A stretch of DNA of 64,000 nt from Jacaranda mimosifolia (lineage: Eukaryota; Streptophyta; Magnoliopsida; Lamiales; Bignoniaceae), in NCBI GenBank assembly GCA_018894105.1, contig CM032126.1, forward strand, positions 7,591,001 to 7,655,000. Reading direction: 5' to 3'. This document shows, piece by piece, positions 12,352 to 25,137 of this stretch. Within the stretch, counting starts at the first letter, position 1, and every line of letters begins with the position of its first letter. Both the position numbers and the translations under genes were made by a program. A model generated the notes under the pieces. That model was given only the letters and a program-made list of their open reading frames with translations, searched no databases and had not been told where the DNA came from.

Positions 12352-13280
12352 TTGTCAAATTAATCTATACTTTCTATTTGTGTGTATCTAAATTTGCGAT
12401 CACTATTAAACACAATAAATTAGTCTAAATTCCATATTCTATTTAAAGCCTCTTCATATTGAACAAAGAACATATTTAAAGCTACATAACTACCTCCTAA
12501 AAAGATATAATTTTCGTAGAAATTTATTCTTGGATTGGGAAGCAATTTAACTAAGTTCTCATAAATCAAATTTAAAGATGCCTTGTCCATTACATTTCAC
12601 TACTCCATCAAGAAAATTGCCTTCTCATTAGATTGAACTTGAAAAAGGTATAAGTGGGCACTTTCACTACGAACAACGTATTTATAACATATGACAAGGA
12701 TTTTTAGATAAATAAATTATAAATTCGTACACTGTTTGACCAAGAAAAACCGAACAATGTGTAGAACATGAGAAAATTTTTAGTTCGTGTCCAAAAGAGT
12801 TCCCCCACCAAACCACAAAAAATAAACAAGAAAAAGAAAAGGGAAAAAAAAAAAAAAGAAACCAAGACAATCAAAGAAAAGAGAAGCCCAAATATATTAA
12901 CCAAAAAAAAAAAAACAAAAATACAAAAAATCTCAACTATTTTCTTATCACATTATTTTAGGTGGCAACTTTCGTTTTCTTGAGATGCAAAATCGCACCA
13001 GTCTTCCTAATAATAGAGCACCTCAATTTCTTTTTCATGTAAAAAGAACTACTATTTATTGTATTTTCCTGCATTTTTTTTTCAAAAAGTTCAGGAAATT
13101 GATTCCTGTGGCTCATTGATTCCGCTTATACTTCTTTACATAACTGGATTCGGATTTCGGCTTTCACACTTGCCTAGAATATACTAACGAGGATATTTTC
13201 GGAAAATTTGCTGGAATTTAAACCGCAATTTGCAAGAATTACCTTTTATTGATTTGAAGAATCCTCTTGCTATTGGAAAA
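12352..13280. other. Intergenic DNA upstream of the NT5C-like gene
   Basis: The first 300 bases probably continue the old minus-strand Copia relic. Joining 12347 leftwards to 6984 gives a TTVIN-IFPLA-like stretch before DAFLNG, but it is too decayed to call further. 12768-12930 is A-rich low complexity. No gene is seen. Confidence 0.4.
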
Positions 13281-13290
13281 TTTATGGGGC

Positions 13291-13302
13291 TTATATATAT
13301 GT
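13291..13302 (+). promoter_or_regulatory. Possible TATA box of the NT5C-like gene
   Basis: A TTATATATATGTA tract lies about 110 bases before the ATG at 13401. Spacing to the start codon is plausible for a short 5' UTR, but AT-rich DNA makes chance matches common. Confidence 0.35.
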
Positions 13303-13773
13303 AAATGTGTGAGGAACTGGTATGATAAAGAGGCGATCTTTTTTGGTAATTTCATCCAAAATAAATATTTGTCGATTCCGTTATTTGGGGGGATATTTAC
13401 ATGGCGGCGGCGGCGGCGGCGGCAGCTGCTTCAAATTTTATTGATGGGCAAAGGGATTTGCGGATATTGTCTGTCAGAACGTTTTCCTCCAGTGCCTCTG
13501 TTTCATCAGCCATTGATACAAGTAATGGAAGGTTTCTAAATGATGGGTTCAGGCTCAAGGGCTGCTGCTCTGAAAATTATGGCGGTGTTTTGCGGAATAA
13601 TAATGATATCAAGAATGATCCTGGTAGTGGTAATGAATGGCAGAAAGCAAGGGCATGTTTTCCGAGCCTTACCCGTGTTTCCGAGGAGGCTTTTATGGTG
13701 GAGGATCAGATAAAGAGTCCTCATTCTTGGGATGTTAATGGTAATGGTTCTGTTAATAGAGTTTGGGTGGAGT

Positions 13774-14093
13774 CAGAATTTTTTATTATAAAAAGTGAAA
13801 TTTTAAATTAGTAAAAATATAAATTTTTTTTATTTCACCACATATATTAATTATTTAAAATTTATAGTTTTAAAATAATTAATACAAAAAAAATAGAAAG
13901 ACAAAGAAGGACAATAGTAATGAATATATTTTTAATTAAAAAAAAATAATTTTATAATTTAAAAAATAATAAAATTATAATATTTAAAAATTTTTAATAT
14001 AAAAAATTAAGTTTTAATATTTTCAAAGGGATGGCTTGCCCCGCCAACCCCCCCTTGGCTCCGTCTATTATAGAGGGAGTTTTGTAATGGAGT
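13774..14093. mobile_element. AT-rich insertion in exon 1 of the NT5C-like gene
   Basis: TGGAGT flanks the insert (13768-13773 and 14088-14093), a possible target duplication. The body is nearly pure A/T, then a short GC-rich GGCTTGCCCCGCCAACC stretch (14034-14050). No terminal inverted repeat was clear, so the class is unknown. It separates the N-terminal part of exon 1 from the relic of the catalytic motif. Confidence 0.45.
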
Positions 14094-14788
14094 TCCGGAC
14101 CAGCCATTGTCTGAGAAAATTATGGTTGCCGACCATGTTGACGAGGGTATTTGTCATTTTGATTTATTTAGTGTTGTGGAATTTATGTTTTTGTTGGTTC
14201 AACTTTCAAGTGTTTAAAAAATATTTATAATTCAATATCATGACTTAACACGAGGAGAATAAGTTGCATTCGCCACAGAATGGTTGATAAAAAATATTTT
14301 TGGCGGGAGTTTCTATCAAATAGTTAATTTGTGTAGGTGCTCTCCTTGACAATCCCTTTCCCAGGAACATTACCTGGTCAGTGGTCAACTACACAGCACT
14401 TCTCATATTTCTGTAGCAATTGGCATGATCTATATTTCATGATTTTGTTGTTTTTCCTAACCCTTTTTTCCTATGTAAACACTTTATGATGATATCCTGT
14501 TGCATGGTCCATTCACGGGTTGATTTGCAAAAATTGCTGTCAAAAACACCAAAAAGAGAATGATTGAAATTGCTGAGAAAAAGTTTGCACGGGTCTGGAT
14601 TGTTTTTCTTCATGAATGTTAAAAATACTTTCTTGGTGTCAGAATGATCCTGCTTATGCTTATATGCTTTTATTGCGGCTTTGTGGACAGTTCTCGACAA
14701 CTTTGTATCAGCTCTAAATCAGTTCATTGCAGATCACTACTCCCTAAATCACTCGATTTCTGAATACCATGTCTATAAATTTTGCAAG

Positions 14789-15972
14789 GTATCTCCTGTT
14801 AGCCTTTAGAAGAATGTTGTGGTACATTACTTCCTAGCATTGTTTTACAGAATAAATGAATGCATGCTTTGGCTCAGGTGTTATAGCTTTGATTTTTCTG
14901 CCACCTTTTACATGGTCTTATTCATGTTCTTCCTTATCAAATTGATAATCAATTTGAAGAACATTCATGCATAGATTGTTTGCCTCTTTTTTATGATGGA
15001 CGTATTCATGTTCTTCATCCTTATCTTTTTCATCTCTCATTTCCTTGCATGTATTCAATGGATTTGGAGGCTTTCATACTCCACCAGTTAAAAACCACCA
15101 TGGACATACACACACTCACATGTACATATAACTGACAACATTCCAGATGTAAACATGATTAAACTAAGGTAGTGTTGGGATAATAATTATCTAGCATATA
15201 ATATTCAATCATTTTTTAATTAAGAACCAACCAGCAAGCTTACTTGATAATGGATGACCGTAATTGTTTATTTCTGATTAATGCATGCATATAGTAGTGT
15301 TCATGCCATGCTTATTAAGCAGGTTGTGCATCCTCAGTGTACATAGGGGCAGGAAATATGTCTGATGTATTTAAAACACGTGATTACTGAATAGACCTAC
15401 AGTAGGAAATTACTGGTTGTGAGGCTGAAACGTGCCCCTAATGCGCGTTCATACCTTTAAATGTAGAAATTGCAAGTATTAGCAGGCATGTGACTCTCTC
15501 CTCTTGAACCATTTCTGGTAGTAGTTCACGCTGCAATTCATAGACTGGGATTATCATTATATATGTCTCATGTACATCAACCGTCTTTTGGCAGCAAGAA
15601 TTCTTTGATAATATTTGGAACCAGTTAAATTCAATTTTGTAAATATAGCCTCATGTTTCTCCGTGCTATCAAGAGGACCGTCTTGTGATACTTGAACCTT
15701 CCCGGCATTGCCCAAGCTCAAATAGTTTTGAAGACTATAATAAACTGACTTTCCTAGTTTGAACACTGTTTCTCTGGTCACAGCCCGCATTGTGAGAACA
15801 TCCTGTTATGTCAATGGAAGTTCCGATATGGATATGCATAGCTGCATATTTTGCATGGTTTCCATGATTTAAGGTGTAATGATGTCCAAATTATGCAATA
15901 CATGTAAATTTCCTATGAGACGGACATAGGTTTAATTCATGGATTTTCTGATTAATGTCCTATTTCTCGCAG
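14789..15972 (+). other. Intron 2 of the NT5C-like gene
   Basis: 1184-base intron with a GTATCT donor and a CTCGCAG acceptor. No embedded gene or transposon was recognised. The short exon 15973-15997 (25 nt, IWNCSRDE) follows it. Confidence 0.6.
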
Positions 15973-17231
15973 ATATGGAACTGTTCGCGTGATGAAGGTA
16001 TTGATAAATAGCTCTAAATTGTCAGAATGTGCCATAGATCTGGAGAACTTAGATCCAATTTGGTTTCACATTTTTGGTTGTTTTTCTGCCATCCATTTTC
16101 TTGGCTGTTTTGCATATTAGAAACTATTGCAGACAAATTTATGTTTTGTGTTCTGTTTTTCCCCTTAACGTGAAACAAGAAAACATATGCATCATAGATC
16201 ACCACAGACATCTCTCATGACCCCATTTATTTTGTTTTGCTATCTGAATGGGAGAGGTCTACCATTGGCTTCACTATCACTGTACATGTATTCTTGTTCC
16301 TCTCATCTTTTAGATTATTGCTATCTTATGGGTAATATCGACTGTATCTTGTAAAATGCTAAATGAATAAATCTTTTGACTGTTGCTTGTGCCCAGATTG
16401 TTGCCTGTTTGATTTTTTTCCTTTGAATTCACCATCTGCATCACGTAAGGTGTAAAGTGTAAACACCATAAGTATAGTTGTATCAGGTGGTCCTGATACA
16501 TACCAAGTGTAAATCCACATAATCTCTTGCATTCAAAGATTTTTTAGATAACAATTTGAATGAACAGTTGTCCCTTTTCTTTTGGCAGCTGATATTCGTG
16601 TTCATGAGTTCTTCATGACACCATATTTCAAGAAAGGGATTTATCCAATTCCAGGTGCCCAAAAGGCTCTTCAAAAGTTATCCAAATTTTGTGACTTGTC
16701 CATCGTTACGTATGTCTCCTGCCCCCGCTCTGATTGACTTCCATTACTCTGTAGCCTGGGTACGTGGTATAGCTTATCCATTATTTGATATAGGTCCCGA
16801 CAGAATGCAATTAAAGATCACACAATCAAATGGATTGAGAAACATTATCCAGGGCTCTTTCCGGAGATTCATTTTGGCAATCACTTTGCTTTGGATGGGC
16901 AGTCCAGACCTAAATCAGACATTTGCAAGTCATATTCTTAAACCACTTGTGTTTCCTTTGTACTCCTTTTCAATACCCACACAGCACAAGATGAGTTATC
17001 TAATCACATCCTTGGACAGGTCCTTGGGAGCAAAGGTATTGATCGATGATAATCCAACGTATGCTATTGAGTGTGCAGAGGTGGGGATCAAGGTTCTTCT
17101 TTTCGATTATGAGAATTCATATCCATGGTGCAAAACGGATTATATTTGTCAACACCCTCTGGTCACCAAGGTGCATAATTGGGAAGAGGTTGAACATCAA
17201 TTAGCTGCATGGATTCTTTCCGAATAGACTT

Positions 17232-17370
17232 ATGCTATGTTTGAATCAAGGGGAATAGTGAGGAAAAAGAGAATGAAATGCAAATGTGCAAATATTAAAG
17301 TATAGAGTTATATTATTTGAAGCATAAAAAAAAAAAAGTTTTCTTAGCATTTTCCAGTCCAAACATAGGG
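17232..17370. mobile_element. Possible short MITE at the 3' end of the NT5C-like gene
   Basis: The ends are inverted: CTATGTTTGAATCAAGG at the left and CCAGTCCAAACATAG at the right. The unit begins about five bases after the stop codon, so it would lie in the 3' UTR. The target duplication is unclear. Confidence 0.4.
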
Positions 17371-19488
17371 TTCATGTGTCAAATTGGTTAAGATGATGTA
17401 GAGAAGTTCCAACAGTGGAAATATGAGGCTCATTCACTTAAAAAAGTATCTGATTACTTTGGTTAAATCCCTTTATTAGTCCGTTGTGTCTAGCTTTCAC
17501 TTTATCCCTCATGTCTTAAACAAAATGTTACAGTCCCTCATCTCTAAAATACATTTCTTGACCATCCTTCAAAGCTCAACCAGAGTGGTTAATCATAAAA
17601 TAAATTGATCTTTTGTTTCTTCATTCCCTCCACAAATTTGCTCTACCTAACTTCCATGTTGAAAATAAATGTCTAATGAACTGTAAAATTACATATGATA
17701 TTCACATTTAACTTGAGCATAACATTCGCTGCTTATTCTCTGAAAAACATCAGGGTGAAAAGATTATTACAAGAATCTAAAATTTGTTTTAAAATTTTAA
17801 AAGAATCTACAATATTTTTGATTGAGAAAATTAGGTATTTTTTATGGGTAATTGATTTCTGTCGATTGTTCTCTCTCTCAATCAAATGAACGAGTTAAAC
17901 CCAAGTATTTTGCTTGTTTTACTCTTGCCTAGTAAATATTTCATCCATTTTGATTGAGCTTTCATTAAGCATAAATGAAGTTATACTCAAAGGTGGTGGT
18001 GAGATACATTTTAGAAACGAGGGACTATAATAATGCATTTGAAAGATGAGAGATTAAACGGTCGTAAAAATTAGACATGACGTGATTGCTTTTGATTGGA
18101 GCTATATATAGTTCAATATTTGATTATTTTAACAGTCTCGAGTTCTTGAACTGAGTAGTTATTTAATCGAATGACATCAGTCTCATATATAAAGTGTGAT
18201 GTTAAGAATTCGAATCTAACAAACTGTTAACGTACAATATTTATATAAATTAAAAAAAGAAAATTTAAACTTATCAACGTTGTCTAACATGAATATAAGT
18301 GCAAAAATTGAGGTGTGGAATTCGTAAGGATATTAGTGGACTGGTAAATTGTTTGCTAGAAATTCAAATAATGCAAGCAACTCTAAACTTCCACATCTTC
18401 AATGCATATTTCATTTACATCACCATATTGATGTTTTATTCTTTGCCCTGCATTTCTCACTAGTGGATTTTATTGTAATTAACTTAATTTTTTTCGATGT
18501 TATAATTCAAAATCTAATATGGTATCATATTAGTCAACATTAATGTGATCATGCTTAATCTCATGACACATTGATTAATGTTGAGACGAAAAGTTGGTGA
18601 CTCTCAGAAGTAACAAATGGAGTGGGGCATTTAATAAAATGAGTCACTCCGGTATCTTTAATTGATTTAGCTGAGAGCATAAATAGAGAGGCCCAAGCAA
18701 TACTTCAAAGGAATTAATGTTTAGGTTTACATTTTTATTTTTTTTATTTTTTAAAGGAAAAACGACGGGGAAGTATATATTTTCCTTTTCTTCTTAATAT
18801 ATACTCGTGATTGCTTTTCCTTCAACAAAAACAGAAAGAGCAGAAAAACAAATTTAAAAAAAAAAAAAAAAGGACGAGATTTTGTAAAGTAGAGATAACA
18901 TTTCTCTTTAACGTGTTTATGAAATTTTGAAAAATTCAAATATCTTAGAGAGAGATATAGAGGTAGGAAATTTTCAAACGAACCCTATTTCTTTACATGG
19001 ATTAGGAGTCCATTAATAAGAAGGATTGAGAAAATTTTAAACTTAACTTCTATAGTGATGAATATAAGCATAATTAAAAATTTTAGGGAGTTATACGTTT
19101 GTGTATTGATAAGATCATTCTTCAAAAGAGACAAATATTGAATGAATTGATCATATTGTTTGCCTTTCTATATATACAAGAAATTAATTGTGCAGAAAAT
19201 AGAATTTCTATCATAAAAGGAACCTTTTTTGATATAATCGAAAAAACAAATTCTTGTTGTGCTGCCTCCCAAATGGATTTTGACTAGAATCATTAGGAGA
19301 GATAATAAAATGATTATATTGATACATTTGAGTAATTAAGTGTTTCATAATCAGTAAATTAAATTTATTGTCAGAAACCGAATTTTCAATAAAAATCAAC
19401 CTATAAACAAGGATCTTGAACAAATGCACTAATATATTCTTGTAAAAAATAAGTGAATATAAGAAGTATGTTGTTCACACACCGCTAG

Positions 19489-19532
<44 letters not shown>

Positions 19533-20077
19533 CTTTAATCTCCTCCATTAAGGAACACAAACAAGGTAAATAAAAATTATCGAACAAAAGGAAATAATTA
19601 ATAAGATATAATTTATCCACATCTAAAGAATCATTTCCAACTAATATCGAAGTTAAAAAAAAGTTCATTCTTTGGAGATCTTTTTGGTGTATTAGATGAA
19701 TTGGTTCAATTTGTTACTTGTTTCAATTAAATTACATAAATTTTAATATATACAAAAAAATTCTGAAAGGCTGTTTTGTTTTTATGTAATTACTCCATAT
19801 CCACAAAAATTTCTTGGGAGAAAATTCGTAACTAAATAAATTTCCAGGTCATTTGACAAGTCCAGCAAGTAAGTAAAGGGCCCATATATTGTCCCAGACC
19901 TACTGTGAGAGGCAATTACTGGGTAAGAATGGGCCCTCTGCCTTCGATCGTGGGGCTGGATGAATAGCGACGTATCCCTCTCTCTCTTCTTTTCCTATTT
20001 CTCCCAGAGAAGCCATCAGCCATGTGATAACTGAAATTAATGTCTCAAGCTGAAAATGATTTGGATTTCGAGCCTAA
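17371..20077. other. Intergenic DNA, no gene seen
   Basis: AT-rich sequence with short spurious open stretches only. It contains the (GT)n microsatellite at 19491-19528. No domain or splice-consistent exon series was recognised. Confidence 0.55.
19491..19528 (+). repeat. (GT)19 microsatellite
   Basis: Uninterrupted GT dinucleotide run of 38 bases. Confidence 0.95.
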
Positions 20078-20418
20078 GGGAATGTTTGGTTATGTTTTTT
20101 CAAAACAAAATTATTTTAAAAAAATATAATTAAATATATCTTCATTTTTCTTCTAAAATTTTTATTTTTTAATATATATATATATATATATTATATTTTA
20201 TTATTCTACTAATAATAAAAAAATTACTTATTTCCATTTTTACCAAAAAAATCCAACAAAAAAAATATTGATTTGACTACTACAATAAAAAATGTCTCCC
20301 ACAAAATATAAACAAACATATCAAAATATAACTTTTCACATTATCTAATAATTCATTCTCTCAAAACACATAATAAATACATAATAAAATCACACAAAAA
20401 ACATAACCAAACATTTTC
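20078..20418. mobile_element. Tourist-like MITE (PIF/Harbinger)
   Basis: A 341-bp unit has perfect 20-bp inverted ends (AATGTTTGGTTATGTTTTTT at 20081-20100 and its complement at 20396-20415). It begins GGG and is flanked by TAA on both sides (20075-20077 and 20419-20421). A TAA target and GGxxxTGTTTGGTT ends are the hallmark of Tourist MITEs. It is non-coding and sits about 650 bases upstream of the PME1 start. Confidence 0.85.
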
Positions 20419-21066
20419 TAAAGTTGTCCATGATAAGTCACTCATAGTAAAGCAAATCAGTGCACGAGCAAATAACATTACAAACAATTTTTTTTTTTCT
20501 TTTTTCTAAAAGCCCACACTTTACAAATATCGATATAACCACTTTTTATAAAGCCAAATTGAATGTTTAATTAGCTGAAACTTAGATAGTTTAATTTTGT
20601 TATTAGACATCTTTAGGTGTATTAATTATAATATATAATGAAGCTTTGATTAAATCAGAGCTGCCTATTCTGATAATGTGCTCAGATGGCATAATAATAT
20701 GTTCATTCTCTCTACTTTAAATAGATTTCTCTTCCAATTCTCTCTATTTCAGATACTAGCTTAATCTGTGAAGGTTACACCACTATGTTACGTACCATAG
20801 CAAACTAAGCAAGAAAAATATATAGCAAGAAAAATAATGAAGTAGAACGACCTCATACACAATTTTCATATACAAATTTCACGTGCAAGGTAGATATTTT
20901 CCATATGATCGATGTCCCACCGTAAGAATGGATAGATTGGAATTGGACAGGTACAACCAGTTAGCAAATTGCAAGTCTTAATACATTTGAGGCTTCTGTT
21001 TTCTCGCCGACAAAGCCCACAGTCCCACTGTTCTGCACCAGTCAAGTTTCTTTTTCCTCAGCAGCT
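20419..21066 (+). promoter_or_regulatory. PME1 upstream region
   Basis: This region is recognisably repeated before PME2, PME3 and PME4, starting with a CACTCATAGTxAAxxAAATCA block. Candidate TATA elements are CTTTAAATAG near 20717 and AATATATAGCA near 20817; neither is proven. A G-box CACGTG lies at 20880-20885 and is also present before PME4 (44084-44089). PME2 and PME3 carry CACGTT at the equivalent place (about 26753 and 37510). Confidence 0.4.
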
Positions 21067-23819
21067 ATGGAATATGTGCAATCAGAAAAAATGCACAAAA
21101 GTAAGCCAAAAATCTTTGTCCTATCAGCATTGGCAGCTCTACTAGTGGTCGCTGTTATATCCATCACAATTGTCCAATCCCAGAAGAACAACAGTACCAA
21201 CCATGGCGACAAAGCAGCGCAAGCGGTGGTCAAATCCACCTGCGCCGCCACGCTGTACCCGGAGCTCTGCATTTCCACCATCAATGACGCGGCGGCGTCA
21301 GCCTCCGCTGCCATAAAGAGCAGCAAGGACGTGTTGATTACCGCCCTCAACTACACTATCTACACCGTTCAGAGAAACTACTTCACCGTGAAGAAAATCG
21401 GGGACAGGCGGAAATCATCCCTGACTGTGCGCGAGAAGACTGCACTCCATGACTGCCTGGAAATGATCGACGACACGCTGGAGGAGCTTCGAGACAGCGA
21501 GCTGGAACTGAAAGATTATGGATTCAAGAACTATTCTTTGACCGATCATAAAGAAAATCTAATGACCCTTTTGAGCGCGGCGCAGACGAATCAGGAATCT
21601 TGCCTCGACGGGTTCTCGCACGAAAAAGCTGATAAGAAGATCCGTCAGGCTCTGCTTGCTGGCCAGGTTCACATTTTTCGGCTCGTCAGCAATGTTTTAG
21701 CCATAATCAAGAACTTGTCAGATACGGAAATGGCGATGAATTCATCTAGCCTCAAATATTCTTCTCCGGAAAGGAGGCTTGCAGAGGACAACAATAATTC
21801 TGATGAACCGGAGTGGCCTGAATGGTTGTCGGCCGGAGACAGGCGGCTGCTTCAGGCATCGACGGTGACTCCTGATGTGACGGTGGCGGCCGACGGGAGT
21901 GGAAATTATCGCACGGTTTCTGCGGCAGTGGCGGCGGCGCCAGAGGGCAGTAGTAGGAGGTATGTGATTAGGATAAAAGCTGGAGTTTACAGAGAGAACG
22001 TGGAAATACCAAGGAGGAAGACTAACTTGATGTTCATCGGAGATGGACGGACAACAACTATCATTACCGGCAATAGGAACGTCGTGGACGGCAGCACCAC
22101 CTTCAACTCCGCCACTGTTGGTTAGTCCTCTTATATTTGCGGCATCTCAATTCAAGTCGCTTTACATATAAGTTGATCTTGTCCCTCATGCAAATTAATT
22201 TGAAATTTTGTTTATTAATCATGCGGTTTATCATAATTTAAGTTCTTGCTGAGTTGGTTACACACAAAAATGATCTTTTGGCCATATTTTGAGATAATTT
22301 AATTTGCCAATGTTAAACATATTGTAATATTTTTCTATCTGAGATGATCCATGAGAAAGTGTACGATTAAAAGAGTTTAGTTCACTACTTTCAAATAGTG
22401 GTAATAGATTTTTGATCTGAAAACATGCATTTTGAGGCAAATTAATCATGGCACCTTTATATTGTTAAGTCAGGTTGTGTGTCCCACTGTCCCTTGCCAA
22501 CTTTACCCGTACGGAAGGACCAGGGAAAGATAACTACACAGATGGCAGCGATTTACCATAAGTAGCCTTTAATATATTTATCTACCAAAGCTGAGGATTG
22601 GTTCCATTAATTATTTTTGACCAACCATTGTTTTCGACATCATCTTTAGCACTAATTCTTAATATCGGACCAGTAGTAAACTTGAGGTTTCAAGATTTCT
22701 ACGTGGCACGTGATTTCTCCTCAGAAAGGTGCACAAATTTTGTATACCGTTTAGAAAATGTTTTTGAAACTTATATAAACTATTAAATATATTATAAACT
22801 ATTTTGAGAAATTTATAATGTTTTTCCAAACAACCTGTAAATCTTATTAAATCAAAACCAAATCTTAGCTAACTACTGGATATCAAACTAGGAGTAGATT
22901 TGCCTTTTATCACTTTTCCCATATTCTTATTGCTCGGTGATGACAAGCATGGTAACGCCCTTCAAATGAAATGTGGGTCATATGGTTAATTATATAGTCA
23001 TCAAAACTTTGGGTCATGTCCCTCATAACGTTTCATCGACTCATAGTACAAGAAATTATTTTCCCTCAGCACGTAATTAAATATTCATCGTCAATTTCAA
23101 ACTGATTTTAATTTCCACGCATTACAGCGGTAGTGGGAAACGGGTTTCTAGCTCGGGATATCACCTTCCAGAATACGGCGGGGCCATCGAAACACCAGGC
23201 CGTGGCGCTGCGGGTGAACGCCGATCTCTGCGCTTTCTACCGCTGCGACATGCTGGCCTACCAAGACACCCTTTACGTCCACTCCCTCCGTCAGTTCTAC
23301 ACTGGCTGCATCATTGCCGGCACCGTCGACTTCATATTCGGTAACGCCGCTGCGGTCCTCCAGAACTGTGACATCCATGCCCGCCGCCCCAACTCAGGCC
23401 AGCGCAACATGGTAACTGCCCAAGGCCGCGACGATCCCAACCAGAACACAGGCATCGTCATCCAGAAATGCAGAATCGGTGCCACCTCCGATCTAAAGCC
23501 CGTCCAGAGCAGCTTCCCGACGTATCTGGGCAGGCCCTGGAAGGAGTATTCCAGGACCGTTGTTATGCAGACTGATATAAGTGACGTTATAAATCCGGCG
23601 GGCTGGTACGAGTGGAACGGGAATTTCGCGCTCAACACTTTGTTCTATGCTGAGTATCAGAACACGGGTGCAGGTGCAGATACGTCAAACAGGGTGACCT
23701 GGCAGGGGTTCAGGGTGCTGACTAGTGCAGCTCAGGCGCAGCCTTTTACGGCGGGGAACTTTATTGCCGGAGGGAATTGGTTGGCAGCTACAGGCTTTCC
23801 GTTTTCTCTGGGACTTTAG
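21067..23819 (+). CDS. Pectin methylesterase with N-terminal PMEI domain (PME1, intact)
   Basis: Two exons, 21067-22120 and 23128-23819, with one 1007-base GT-AG intron, give 581 residues, the usual size of a group 2 (type I) PME. Residues 16-36 form a hydrophobic signal anchor. The PMEI domain runs from about 55 to 210 with its four cysteines at 59, 68, 130 and 179. RRLL (259-262) is the subtilase-type cleavage site before the catalytic domain (about 267-581). The catalytic residues are present: Gln375 in QAVALR, Gln397 and Asp398 in YQDTLY, Asp419 in VDFIFGNA and Arg487 in LGRPW. The enzyme removes methyl esters from cell-wall homogalacturonan after secretion. The intron falls inside the codon for Ala352 in NSATVAVVG. 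It is the only undamaged copy of the array. Confidence 0.95.
22121..23127 (+). other. PME1 intron
   Basis: Starts GTTAGTCC and ends TTACAG. It is homologous to the introns of PME2 (360 bases) and PME3 (1495 bases) and to the relic at 46745-47640. Blocks such as AGTAGCCTTTAATATATTTATC are shared; large indels separate the copies. No gene lies inside. Confidence 0.85.
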
Positions 23820-24319
23820 TTAATTCCTAGTATCCGCCTGGCGGCGCCGCAGCTTCTATGGAGTTTTATTTTCTTTTATTTTGTTTTTTTTTTAAGGCTG
23901 CCCAAGTCCATCCCCCATTTGCATCATTGGATGTCCTGAATAATAATCTGCTCCTATGGTAGACTGATCTGCTGCGGGAGCAATTTCAATAAGAAAGTGT
24001 GGCATTTGACCGCTATTTGTGAGTTCTGAATATGTTGTCATTTCGGAAGTCCCATAGGAAGCAAATTAGAGAGGCTCGTGATATCTTAGCTTCTACTGAA
24101 AACCCTGGTGTGATTGTTTCCAAACATTAATTTTATAACATGTTTAAGAGGATAAAGTATATATTATAAAGTATTAAATAGTTTTTTTTAAAAATAAATC
24201 GGTAATAATCTTCTAACATTCTCTTGATATAATATGGCTTCACCCTCTTCACCACTGGACCACCATTCATAATCTAAACTCAGTCTCTCACATTTGATTC
24301 AACCTGGTCAAAAGCCTTA

Positions 24320-24945
24320 AGAACACTGTTTATTATGCTATTTAATTTCTAATGGAGGTCCATTTGAGGTGTTATTTTTCAAATTAGCTTCCCAAATGAC
24401 ACTTGGGTTGTTGAAATACAAATGCTATTTTTATTATGTTATTTTTTTTATTTAATTTATTTTGATGAATGTAAAGAATTTCAAAAACTATATTAATTTA
24501 TAAATAAATTTTAATTATTATATATTTCATACATTTTTATTTCATTTATTTAAAAAAATTCATACATTTCAAAAATTTTAAATGTAAAATTATATTTTTG
24601 TGACTTACTGGTTATTCTGGAAATTTTTTTAAGGAATATTTAAAAACTAGCCATTAAAAATTGAAATTAATTAATAATTAATAAAAATATAAATATAAAA
24701 AATAAAATAGAATAGTCAAAGTATATTAAAATAATATTTATGTGCATTAAAATAATATAAAACATAAAATCTTGAGTTGGCGAAAGGAAAATGCTATTTG
24801 AGATGCTATACATATTTTTGGGATGCTATTTCTACTGATGTGGCAAAAAAATTAATCTTGAAATAGGTTAAGAGTTGAAGATGATCATACTGTACATAGA
24901 ATATGGAAAACCCTCATAACTCTCTTCGCACAAATTACCATCGAA
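24320..24945. mobile_element. Insertion present only in the PME1 downstream unit
   Basis: Flanking sequence (CCTGGTCAAAAGC to the left, ATATCAAAATTTGAATCTC to the right) is contiguous after PME2 (about 35968-36005) but separated here by about 620 bases of AT-rich DNA. The exact ends and class are unresolved. Confidence 0.45.
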
Positions 24946-25042
24946 AGCAATATCAAAATTTGAATCTCTTTTCTCCACGAAACCCAAAACACTTTTCTAA
25001 ACCCGCAACTCCAATCTCTCCATCATTAACTCAAAAAATTAG

Positions 25043-25137
25043 TGCCCCTTTGTTTTTGTTTTCAAATTAAGGCCATTTTATAACTATCTTTTCATTAAAA
25101 AATGAAAATACCTCTAGAAAACAAAATCAAACGGGCC
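25043..25137. mobile_element. 95-bp MITE with a paralogous empty site
   Basis: Ends are inverted (CCCCTTTGTTTTTGTTTTC and GAAAACAAAATCAAACGGG), flanked by TAG (25040-25042 and 25138-25140). The PME2 unit has the empty site at about 36061-36095 (CATCATTAACTCAAATTGG followed directly by TCATCC), so the insertion followed the duplication. Confidence 0.7.

Larger units (their letters stand above)
13401..17227 (+). pseudogene. NT5C-type HAD 5'-nucleotidase-like gene, exon 1 disrupted
   Basis: Six exons are inferred: 13401-about 13773 (interrupted, resuming about 14094-14146), 14691-14788, 15973-15997, 16589-16709, 16794-16928 and 17020-17227. Exon 1 opens with an alanine run from a (GCG)n repeat and an SVRTFSSSASVSS stretch resembling an organelle transit peptide. 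Exons 2-6 obey GT-AG and join in frame: FVSALNQFIADHYSLNHS, IWNCSRDE, RVHEFFMTPYFKKGIYPIPG, the HAD motif II region LSIVTSRQN, then KVLIDDNPTYA (motif IV, DDN) and a tail of VTKVHNWEEVEHQLAAWI. The family is known for dephosphorylating small phosphorylated substrates; the true substrate here is unknown. The nucleophile motif (DxDxV) should close exon 1. Instead an AT-rich insertion of about 320 bases sits there, and only a decayed MVADHVDE stretch (about 14119-14145) remains. This is likely a pseudogene unless another first exon is used. Confidence 0.7.

Noticed and set aside
13401..13811. Separate small protein gene at 13401
   Set aside because: Its N-terminus is better explained as exon 1 of the downstream HAD gene. 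The tail after about 13773 is the AT-rich insertion.
16655..17227. Single 190-codon frame across the end of the NT5C-like gene
   Set aside because: It reads through introns 16710-16793 and 16929-17019. The spliced exons match the family; the continuous frame does not.
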